Source: JBGPHT01 sp041484525
Lineage (GTDB): Bacteria; Acidobacteriota; Terriglobia; Bryobacterales; Bryobacteraceae
Length of the DNA stretch: 36,078 nucleotides
Assembly (NCBI GenBank): GCA_041484525.1
Contig: JBGPHT010000071.1
Coordinates: 1 to 36,078, forward strand
Direction: 5' to 3'
Position 1 is the first letter of the stretch. Each line of letters begins with the position of its first letter. Both the position numbers and the translations under genes were made by a program. The notes under the pieces are model-generated. The model worked only from the letters and a program-made list of their open reading frames with translations, did no database searches and was not told where the DNA came from. Below are positions 22,483 to 29,166 of the stretch, piece after piece.

Positions 22483-22499
22483 GCCAGAGGCGCTCTGGC
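22483..22499. repeat. inverted repeat between two divergent sigma54 promoters
   Basis: GCCAGAG (22483-22489) and CTCTGGC (22493-22499) are perfect 7-base arms around GCG. The repeat lies 13 bases above the glgP -24 element and overlaps the -24 element of the ATPase promoter. It could be an operator for a second regulator or the product of the two promoter halves; no T-run suggests a terminator. Confidence 0.5.
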
Positions 22500-22511
22500 A
22501 GGAAAGCTGCT
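22496..22511 (+). promoter_or_regulatory. sigma54 promoter of the P2-type ATPase
   Basis: TGGCAGGAAAGCTGCT has TGGCA and TGCT with GG and GC at exact spacing. The predicted transcript start is near 22522, which favours ATG 22558 over earlier starts. Confidence 0.75.
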
Positions 22512-22557
22512 CCAAGGAAAGGTGTGGCACATGATGCGAACTGAGCGGAGTGGCCCA

Positions 22558-25269
22558 ATGGCTGGGTTATCTAACGCAGCCTCGCAACCTTCAAACGGAG
22601 CCGTCCCGTGGCATCAGCGGAGTGTGAAAGCGATCGTTGACGTTCTGCACGTCGATCCGAATCTCGGGCTGGAGTCCGTCGAGGCAACCCGCCGTCTGCG
22701 AGAGACTGGCTCCAACGAAATTCGGATGGAGAGCCGCCATGGGCCTCTATTGATTCTGGGGCGGCAATTTACTTCATTGATGGTATTGATCCTGTTAGCA
22801 GCCGCGGTGGTATCGCTGGTCATGGGAGACAAGGGGGATGCCGCCGCGATCCTCGCAATTGTCCTCCTCAACGGCGTGCTGGGCTTCCGACAGGAGTACC
22901 GAGCCGAGCGTGCTCTCGAAACGTTGCAGGGACTTTGTCGCCCGATCGCGCGCGTTCGTCGCGATGGCCGGGTGCAGGAACTTCCGTCCGCGGATCTCGT
23001 GCCAGGCGACATCATCCTGCTAGAGGTCGGCAACCTGGTGCCGGCTGACGCCCGATTGCTCGATGCGTTCGACCTCCGAACCCAGGAATCGGCGCTTACC
23101 GGTGAGTCGGAGCCGGTGCACAAAGACTCCGCTTTTCTGCCTGCGGCTGAGGCCTTGATCGGCGATCGCCGCAATATGATCTACACCGGCACGATTGTGA
23201 TGCACGGCCGCGCTCGCGCGGTAGTTACGGAGACCGGAAGCCGAACCGAGCTGGGACGGATCGCCGAGCTCATCCACGCAACGGATCGACAGAAGACACC
23301 GCTGCAACTACGGCTGGACGCGATGAGCCGGCATCTGGCAGCAGCGGCATTCGCACTGGTCGGCCTCGTTTTCATAGTGGGTATGTGGCGCGGTGCGAAT
23401 TTCAGGCTAATGTTCCTGACGGCCATCAGCCTGGCTGTGGCGGCGGTCCCCGAGGGACTTCCCGCGGTAGTGACGATCTCACTCGCCCTGGGTAGCCAGC
23501 GCATGCTTCGACGGAACGCTCTCGTGCGAAATCTGGCGGCCGTCGAAACACTAGGCTCGGTAACGGTGATCTGTACGGACAAGACAGGCACGCTGACCGC
23601 CAACAGAATGCGAGCGACGAAGGCTCTTGTCGGCGGTCGCGAATTCTCGCTCCAGGGCGAGAGTAGGACAAAGGATGCCGGTCTCCTGCTCCTCCTGGCC
23701 GGCGGCGCCCTCTGCAATGACGCGTCTTCGCAATCCGGCGACCCGATGGAGGTTGCACTGGTTGAGGCGGCACGCAATGCCGGTTTGGAAAAATCGGAGT
23801 TGGACCGGCTGTTCCCTCGAGTTACCGAGGTTCCCTTCGACTCAAACCGAAAGCGGATGACCACCGTTCACAGACTGACGGCCGCGGCCGACGGGGCAAG
23901 CGCAGGCTTATTCAATCCGCTGTTCGAGAGTCGGTCTCACCAGCCCTACGCCAGTATCACCAAGGGTGCGGCGGAAGGCTTGCTCACTGTCTGCAGCACT
24001 GTCTGGAGCGAAGGAGAATTGAAGCCGCTCACCGCACACCGGACCGGAGAAATTCGGGACGCCATGGATCGGCTTGCCGGGGGCGGAGTGAGGGTCCTCG
24101 GCATCGCAGTCCGACTACTGCACGCGATTGAGCCTGACGCCGATAAGATCGAGCGAGAGCTGATTTTCCTTGGGCTGGTGGGCCTGGTCGATCCAGCGAG
24201 GCCCGAAGTCCCGGGAGCTATCGAAGTGTGTCGGGCCGCGGGTATTCGACCGATCATGATAACCGGCGATTATCCATTGACCTCGCGGTATGTCGCCGAA
24301 CAGATCGGCATGGCCGTCGGAGCGCGCGTTCGTACGGGGGAGGAGCTCGCCCGTCTTTCGGAGCCTCAACTGGACGCGGCCGTTCGAGAGGGTTCCGTGT
24401 TCGCGCGCGTTACACCAGAGCACAAGCTCCTGATTGTCGAAGCACTGCAGCGGCAAGGCCAGATCGTGGCAATGACGGGTGACGGCGTGAATGACGCGCC
24501 AGCTCTCAAGAGAGCGAACATAGGCGTTGCTATGGGTGGCTCTGGCACAGACGTGGCACGCGAAGCCGCCATGCTTGTGCTACAGGACGACAACTTCGCG
24601 ACCATCGTCGCGGCCGCCGAAGAAGGGCGGATCATCTACGACAACCTGCGCAAATTCACTCGCTATATTCTGGCAAGCAACTCGGGTGAAGTCTGGGTGA
24701 TGCTGCTGGGGCCGCTCCTCGGTTTGCCGCTGCCGCTGTTACCTCTGCAGATTCTGTGGATGAACCTGGTGACCGATGGGCTTCCCGCATTAGCTTTAGC
24801 CGTCGAGCCGGCGGAACGGGATACGATGAGGCGGCCGCCCCGGCGTCCTGACGAAGGGCTCCTCAGCGGTGGCGTGGGGCTGTGGATTCTATCGATCGGC
24901 GGCTTGCTCGGGCTGGTCGCGTTGGCCGGAGGATACGGACTCTGGAGGATAAACCACGCCACGTGGCAGACGCTGCTGTTCACGACCCTGACGTTGTCAC
25001 AGATTTGCCTGGCGTTTGCGGCCCGTTCCGAACGGGAATCGCTGTTCCGAATGAGCCCCTTCTCAAACAAGGCGCTGCTCGGCGCGGCTGTATTGACAGT
25101 GCTGCTGCAACTGGCCGTGGTGTACATGCCTGCGGGGCAGGCACTATTCCACACAGTGCCGCTCTCCATAAAGGAACTGGCTCTCTCCCTGGTGCTGAGC
25201 ACTATCGTGTTCTGGGCCGTCGAAGCGCAGAAGTGGTTCGCCAGGCGTAAACAACGATTCCAAAGCTGA
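22558..25269 (+). CDS. P2-type cation ATPase (Ca2+-ATPase/PacL-like)
   Basis: This 903-residue inner-membrane ATPase has an N-terminal cation-ATPase domain, actuator loop LTGESEPVHK, membrane motif VPEGLPAVVT (PEGL of P2 pumps), phosphorylation site CTDKTGTLT (D341), hinge GDGVNDAPAL and a C-terminal MNLVTDGLPALALAVEP. It resembles SERCA/PacL-type calcium or other cation exporters; the ion is not certain. Starts at 22522 (GTG), 22531 and 22534 (ATG) are in frame, but the predicted sigma54 transcript begins at about 22522 and the ATG at 22558 has GGAG seven bases before it, so that one is chosen. It converges with the AI-2E-type gene six bases beyond its end. CtpF of the mycobacterial DosR regulon is also a P2-type pump. 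Confidence 0.92.
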   Translation: MAGLSNAASQPSNGAVPWHQRSVKAIVDVLHVDPNLGLESVEATRRLRETGSNEIRMESRHGPLLILGRQFTSLMVLILLAAAVVSLVMGDKGDAAAILAIVLLNGVLGFRQEYRAERALETLQGLCRPIARVRRDGRVQELPSADLVPGDIILLEVGNLVPADARLLDAFDLRTQESALTGESEPVHKDSAFLPAAEALIGDRRNMIYTGTIVMHGRARAVVTETGSRTELGRIAELIHATDRQKTPLQLRLDAMSRHLAAAAFALVGLVFIVGMWRGANFRLMFLTAISLAVAAVPEGLPAVVTISLALGSQRMLRRNALVRNLAAVETLGSVTVICTDKTGTLTANRMRATKALVGGREFSLQGESRTKDAGLLLLLAGGALCNDASSQSGDPMEVALVEAARNAGLEKSELDRLFPRVTEVPFDSNRKRMTTVHRLTAAADGASAGLFNPLFESRSHQPYASITKGAAEGLLTVCSTVWSEGELKPLTAHRTGEIRDAMDRLAGGGVRVLGIAVRLLHAIEPDADKIERELIFLGLVGLVDPARPEVPGAIEVCRAAGIRPIMITGDYPLTSRYVAEQIGMAVGARVRTGEELARLSEPQLDAAVREGSVFARVTPEHKLLIVEALQRQGQIVAMTGDGVNDAPALKRANIGVAMGGSGTDVAREAAMLVLQDDNFATIVAAAEEGRIIYDNLRKFTRYILASNSGEVWVMLLGPLLGLPLPLLPLQILWMNLVTDGLPALALAVEPAERDTMRRPPRRPDEGLLSGGVGLWILSIGGLLGLVALAGGYGLWRINHATWQTLLFTTLTLSQICLAFAARSERESLFRMSPFSNKALLGAAVLTVLLQLAVVYMPAGQALFHTVPLSIKELALSLVLSTIVFWAVEAQKWFARRKQRFQS

Positions 25270-25275
25270 CGCGTC

Positions 25276-26355
25276 TCAGCCCGTATCCTGAGGTACATCT
25301 TTGTCTCGAAGCCGCCAGACCTCGAGCAAAGCGACAGTCGAGGCGAGGATTACCGGGCCTAATATCGCTCCAGCAATCCCGAACGCCAGCAGCCCGCCAA
25401 GAATCGAAAAAAGAACGCCTAGCGTATGGAATTTCAGCGCGCCCGCAACCAGGATCGGATAAAGAAAGTTGTCCATGAGGCTGACAACCAGACCTCCCCA
25501 GATGACCAACACAACGGCCTTTCCCCAACTGCCTTGAATCAGGAGCGCGATCGCCGCCGGTCCCCAGATCAGAGCTGTGCCGACTATCGGGATCATGGCG
25601 GTCAGGGCCATGGCCGTCCCGCACACGACGGGAGCCGGCAAACCGAGAATCCAAAACATCAGGCCACCCAGCAACCCCTGGACCACCTTGACGGCGATGT
25701 TGCCATACAGAATTGAGTGAATTGTTTCCGATACCCGCCGCAACAACTCGTCAGTCTCGCTTCTTGAGAGTGGCAACAACCGCCGCAGAAATTGCAGGAG
25801 CCTGCCACTATCCCGCAGGAAATAGAACAGTGTGACGAACATGATGACTGTGTTCGTCACGAGCCGGATGGACCCGCCAAGCAACGCCGGCGCCTGGCCC
25901 GCTAGTAGCCCGGCGGCACGCTTAAGCTCCTGGTCCAGATCAAACCTCTCTTGAGCCCAATCAAGAGCTTTTAGAAGAGACGGGTACCGCTGAACCGCTT
26001 CGTGCAGCCGCGCGGAATTCAGATTCTCGGCGGCCATGGCCAGACCGCTTCTCGCTTCATCCGAGAGCCTCTGAAACAGAAAGGCACCAGGCGCCAACAG
26101 AATCAGCGCGATGACGAGCATTGAAATCACCGCCGCCAGGTTCGGCGGCAGCAGGCACTCGAACCGGCGGTGCAAGGGCCGCGCGACGACGGCTAGGGCC
26201 AGTGCCCAGGCGGTCGCCGCAAGGAAAGGCCTCACGAGGAGCCAGCACAAATATAGACCTACGCCGGTCAGAAGCAGAAACGCGGCATCGCGGACCTGCT
26301 TAGCCGAATAGGCGCCCGCGGTGTGCTCGGGCAGATCTGATGATGGATTTCCCAC
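25276..26355 (-). CDS. AI-2E-family (UPF0118) permease
   Basis: This 359-residue membrane protein has the family pattern: paired hydrophobic segments near residues 25-50 and 70-95, a soluble middle (about 110-155), then further segments with SETIHSILYGNIAVKVVQGLLGG and a long C-terminal hydrophobic run. AI-2E family members transport autoinducer-2 or act as Na+/H+ antiporters; which applies here cannot be told. The GTG start at 26355 has a GAGAG upstream. It lies 75 bases after usp5 on the same strand and no good sigma54 site was found between, so it is probably part of the dksA-usp5 transcript. Confidence 0.88.
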   Translation of the reverse strand: MGNPSSDLPEHTAGAYSAKQVRDAAFLLLTGVGLYLCWLLVRPFLAATAWALALAVVARPLHRRFECLLPPNLAAVISMLVIALILLAPGAFLFQRLSDEARSGLAMAAENLNSARLHEAVQRYPSLLKALDWAQERFDLDQELKRAAGLLAGQAPALLGGSIRLVTNTVIMFVTLFYFLRDSGRLLQFLRRLLPLSRSETDELLRRVSETIHSILYGNIAVKVVQGLLGGLMFWILGLPAPVVCGTAMALTAMIPIVGTALIWGPAAIALLIQGSWGKAVVLVIWGGLVVSLMDNFLYPILVAGALKFHTLGVLFSILGGLLAFGIAGAILGPVILASTVALLEVWRLRDKDVPQDTG

Positions 26356-26430
26356 TGCTCTCGACCCCAGTGATCAGGCATCCGCAGACGCTACACAGTT
26401 TTCCAATGCCGCGCCAACCTTCCCTCTCCT

Positions 26431-27276
26431 TTAGACGCTGAGGACCGGGCAGGGAGAGCGCCGAATCAATTCATGGGCGTTTGTACGTAGACGCCCCAGC
26501 GGGCCATGGATAACCCCTCGTCCGATCACGATCAAATCAGCATGCTGCTCGCCAGCGACTCGAAGGATTCCGGAGACCAATCCGACATCTTCCACAATGT
26601 TCAGCGGAACTCGCGCACCGGCTTCTGAACAATAGACAGGATAATCCTCGCGTGCCTTGTAGACCAGCAAGGTGTGTGCGCGAGTTGCGGGACCACTTTG
26701 GAACCGGGGATCAATTCCTGGGACGGAATGGACGACATAAAGGGATGATCCAAGCTGAGTGCTGAATTCATATGCCGCCCGCAAGACGTCCGCTGTCTTC
26801 GGTCCAAGGTCAACCGCGCATAAGATGGAATGGTAGATTTCAGGGGCGGGTTTGCTTGGTTCCGCGTGTGCGTCGACCCATACGGGGCACTCCGTGTCGT
26901 GCAAAACGGCAGCGGTGACTGAGCCTATCAGTAGCTGCCGGAACCGCGTATGTCCCCGGGTAGGCATCATGATTAGGGGCGAGTCCATCTTTGCCGCACA
27001 ACGCAAGATACAACTGCTGGCAGTTCCGTCCATCAATTCGCGCTGGACATTTAGGGATTGCGTCTCCTGGTGCAAGAAGCTGGTCAGCTTCCGCCTGAGG
27101 TGCTCGCGAATGGGAGAGACCAGCGGCATCTCCACCTCCAAATCCTCCGTATTTACTGCATGAAGTATCGTAATGGGGACGTTCAGGTATCGTGCCATGG
27201 CCGCTACCGCCGGCCAGACGGAGTGGCAGTGATCCGAAAAATCCAGCGGAAACAAAACGCTTTTCGGTAGTGCCAT
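26431..27276 (-). CDS. universal stress protein, two Usp domains (usp5)
   Basis: This is a 281-residue tandem Usp protein, starting ALPKSVLFPLDFSDHCHS. The first domain carries MMPTRGHTRFRQLLIGSVT; the second ends VVIGRGVIHGPLGRLRTNAHELIR. The middle (YHSILCAVDLGPKTADVLRAA) fits the family. ATG 27276 follows GGAG with good spacing. It is the most divergent of the five in the second domain. It follows the DksA-like gene by 112 bases, where a weak sigma54-like site exists, and precedes the AI-2E-type permease. Confidence 0.92.
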   Translation of the reverse strand: MALPKSVLFPLDFSDHCHSVWPAVAAMARYLNVPITILHAVNTEDLEVEMPLVSPIREHLRRKLTSFLHQETQSLNVQRELMDGTASSCILRCAAKMDSPLIMMPTRGHTRFRQLLIGSVTAAVLHDTECPVWVDAHAEPSKPAPEIYHSILCAVDLGPKTADVLRAAYEFSTQLGSSLYVVHSVPGIDPRFQSGPATRAHTLLVYKAREDYPVYCSEAGARVPLNIVEDVGLVSGILRVAGEQHADLIVIGRGVIHGPLGRLRTNAHELIRRSPCPVLSV

Positions 27277-27359
27277 AGGTTCACACTCCAATCAGCGGGT
27301 GGCGTCTTGTATCCCTACAGACATCTCCGGCCGGCCCACGACAAGAGCGAAAGATAGCG

Positions 27360-27375
27360 TGCAACGTCCGCGGCA
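27360..27375 (-). promoter_or_regulatory. weak sigma54-like site before usp5
   Basis: On the minus strand this reads TGCCGCGGACGTTGCA. The -12 half TTGCA is perfect and spacing is right, but the -24 GG is GC, usually damaging. It may be a degraded promoter, with usp5 read from the dksA promoter. Confidence 0.3.
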
Positions 27376-27388
27376 TTCGTGCGCCGGC

Positions 27389-27775
27389 TCACGCGGCGTG
27401 CCCCAGCGTCATGGCCTCGCTCGTGCGAGCCTCTGATTGAGATTGGCACTTCACACATAGGCGCGCCCAAGGAATAGCGTCCAGCCGCTGTTGAGCGATC
27501 GACTGGTCGCATTCTTCGCAGATCCCGTAGGCTTGGTCCCGCATCTTGTCGAGGGCCGACCGGATTTCTTCAATCATGCGAGATTGCTGATTGACTTGCT
27601 GGACAACCATATCGCGATCGACGTCCAATCTGACCTGGTCGAGAGGATCGGCTAGAACCTCCGCTTCGAGTCCCCTTCGATCCAGAGAAAGGCCGAGTAG
27701 CTCTTGGAGCTTGGCTTCCAGCAACCCCTTTTGATGGCTGGCTCTTATGGCAATCGTGGAAATCTTGGCGTTCAT
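27389..27775 (-). CDS. DksA/TraR-family zinc-finger protein
   Basis: This 128-residue cytosolic protein has an N-terminal helical region (about 1-85, with IEEIRSALDKMRDQAYGICEE) and a C4 zinc finger (CEEC and, 17 residues on, CVKC). DksA/TraR proteins bind the RNA polymerase secondary channel and alter transcription with or without ppGpp. The coiled-coil tip acidic pair of true DksA is not obvious, so it may be a TraR-like relative. ATG 27775 follows GAGGAG. It has its own sigma54-like promoter overlapping the space after the CBS gene and heads a dksA-usp5-AI-2E cluster. Confidence 0.88.
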   Translation of the reverse strand: MNAKISTIAIRASHQKGLLEAKLQELLGLSLDRRGLEAEVLADPLDQVRLDVDRDMVVQQVNQQSRMIEEIRSALDKMRDQAYGICEECDQSIAQQRLDAIPWARLCVKCQSQSEARTSEAMTLGHAA

Positions 27776-27812
27776 CGTGGCACTCCTCATACTTGGCGTT
27801 CGCGGGGATGCG

Positions 27813-27828
27813 TGCACGTAGCGAGCCA
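27813..27828 (-). promoter_or_regulatory. sigma54 promoter of the dksA-usp5-AI-2E cluster
   Basis: On the minus strand this reads TGGCTCGCTACGTGCA, with TGGC, C-G and TGCA at exact spacing. The predicted transcript start is near 27802, 27 bases before ATG 27775. Confidence 0.75.
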
Positions 27829-27856
27829 AAACGAAACGGCCTTGCGTCTCCCTCTC

Positions 27857-28306
27857 TCAATGCCGCAATTCGCACTCCTGCTTTCGGCTTGCCAGCGGCA
27901 GCTTCGCCAGTTCAGCCAACTCTTGAGCGACTATGGGAAGTACATCGTCAAGGGACACCAAGCCGGTTAACGCACCTTGCGCGTTGACAACCGGCACTCT
28001 GTGCACGCCTTTCTCCCGCATCGTCCGAATGGCGTCGTATACGTCACAGTCTTCTGGGATACTCACCAGCTCCGCGCTCATGATATCGCCCACCGTGAGG
28101 TCAGCCGGATCGAGCTTCATGGCGATCACTTCCACGACGATATCGCGATCCGTCACGATACCCACTGGGACCTGAATCGAATTCGCCACATCGATCGCGA
28201 CAACTGCACCCACGTGGTAACGCCGCATCAGTTCGGCGGCTTCCCTCACAGAGCTGTCCCGGCGCGCGACTACCACTGATCCGCCACAAAGGCTCGCTAT
28301 CTGCAT
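27857..28306 (-). CDS. two-CBS-domain protein (Hrp1-like)
   Basis: This 149-residue cytosolic protein is made of two CBS domains (about 8-65 and 75-135: VREAAELMRRYHVGAVVAID, VGIVTDRDIVVEV, DVYDAIRTMREKGVHRVPVV, LTGLVSLDDVL). CBS pairs bind adenine nucleotides such as AMP or ATP and report energy state. Stand-alone proteins of this size include Hrp1 of the mycobacterial DosR regulon. ATG 28306 follows AGGAGGTGG, one of the best ribosome binding sites here; the frame stays open to 28621 but that part lacks family similarity. A sigma54-like promoter lies 42 bases upstream. Confidence 0.92.
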   Translation of the reverse strand: MQIASLCGGSVVVARRDSSVREAAELMRRYHVGAVVAIDVANSIQVPVGIVTDRDIVVEVIAMKLDPADLTVGDIMSAELVSIPEDCDVYDAIRTMREKGVHRVPVVNAQGALTGLVSLDDVLPIVAQELAELAKLPLASRKQECELRH

Positions 28307-28347
28307 CTTTCCACCTCCTGGCACCAAAATGGTTTCGCTATTGGGAG

Positions 28348-28363
28348 AGCAGGCCTCAGACCA
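28348..28363 (-). promoter_or_regulatory. sigma54 promoter of the CBS-domain gene
   Basis: On the minus strand this reads TGGTCTGAGGCCTGCT, with TGG and TGCT at exact spacing. The predicted transcript start is near 28337, 31 bases before ATG 28306. Confidence 0.65.
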
Positions 28364-28779
28364 AACTGACCAGGGTCTCAATCGAGCGCCGGGAGGCGAT
28401 CGGGTGCACGTCAGCAACCAGGTTGGGTGAAATGCCTCAAACCCTGGGTTTACAAATAACGACGGGAACGCAAAGGGCGGGATGGGGAGAATGGTCGCGA
28501 CCGGCACTAGCCGTGAGGCATGGCTGGACGGACGCATGCCGCAGGTGACGGTGATCGGGCAACCCACGATTTGCTCCGCCTGACCGATGCCAATGCCCAC
28601 GTCCACTTTGCGTCTAGTCACATTGCGAGGTTCTCGCCTGAGGCTTCGCTTGGCACTCGTTTATAGGGGTTATACGATCCCGCCAGCAGTCTGTGTTTGA
28701 TTCGTTTCAAATGGTTTGGGAATAGTATTCGAACGTACGTTCTGGCTTGTTCCACCAAGTTTGTCGATCGGAGGGGAAT
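28364..28779. other. intergenic region between CBS gene and TonB-receptor remnant
   Basis: No supported gene lies here. A perfect palindrome AAACCCTGGGTTT (28439-28451) lies about 80 bases above the CBS-gene -24 element, a good position for an enhancer site. Near the other end GAACGTACGTTC (28731-28742) is a perfect 12-base palindrome 38 bases before the receptor remnant start and may be its old operator. Confidence 0.5.
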
Positions 28780-29094
28780 GTGAGTATTCGTTTCTTTGTG
28801 CGGCTTTCGCTCGCGCTCAATCTTCTTATCGCCTGCGCGTTGGGTCCGGAATCCCGCGCAATCATTAGTGGAACGGTCGCGGACCCGCAAGGAGCGGTCG
28901 TGCCGTTAGCCACCGTCGAGGTCATAAACCTCGAAACGAACGTGGTCTCCAAGACCGTGAGCAATGACGCGTTCAACTCACCGCGGTTCGGGAACCCGAC
29001 GAACAGTGCGACGTCGAGTCAATTCGGTATCGTTACCCTGGCCCAGGCCGACACCCTGCGCAGCATCCAGCTCAGTTTGCGACTGAGCTTCTGA
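28780..29094 (+). pseudogene. TonB-dependent receptor remnant with in-frame internal deletion
   Basis: The 104 residues join two ends of a much longer family. The first part has a signal peptide (SIRFFVRLSLALNLLIACAL) and the start of a carboxypeptidase-regulatory domain (ISGTVADPQGAVVPLATVEV). Directly after VSKTVSNDA comes FNSPRFGNPTNSATSSQFG, then LSLRLSF, which is the typical last strand region of acidobacterial TonB-dependent receptors of about 1,000-1,200 residues. The plug and nearly the whole barrel are missing. The GTG at 28780 still has GGAGGGG. A deletion at short homology around AATGACGCGTTCAAC is likely. The product cannot form a channel. Confidence 0.78.
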
Positions 29095-29166
29095 CCGGTT
29101 ACGCATCGGCCGGAAACGCGAGATGATTGGACGGAGGATTGCGAGATCCGCAGGAGGACCTGTCAA

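Noticed and set aside
26356..26430. possible sigma54 promoter (TTGGCGCGGCATTGG) before the AI-2E-type gene
   Set aside because: The -24 half is good but GC does not occur at the required spacing; the gene is more likely read from upstream.
28307..28621. N-terminal extension of the CBS protein by 105 residues
   Set aside because: The extension has no similarity to the family, contains the sigma54-like promoter and the palindrome, and the internal ATG 28306 has an excellent ribosome binding site.
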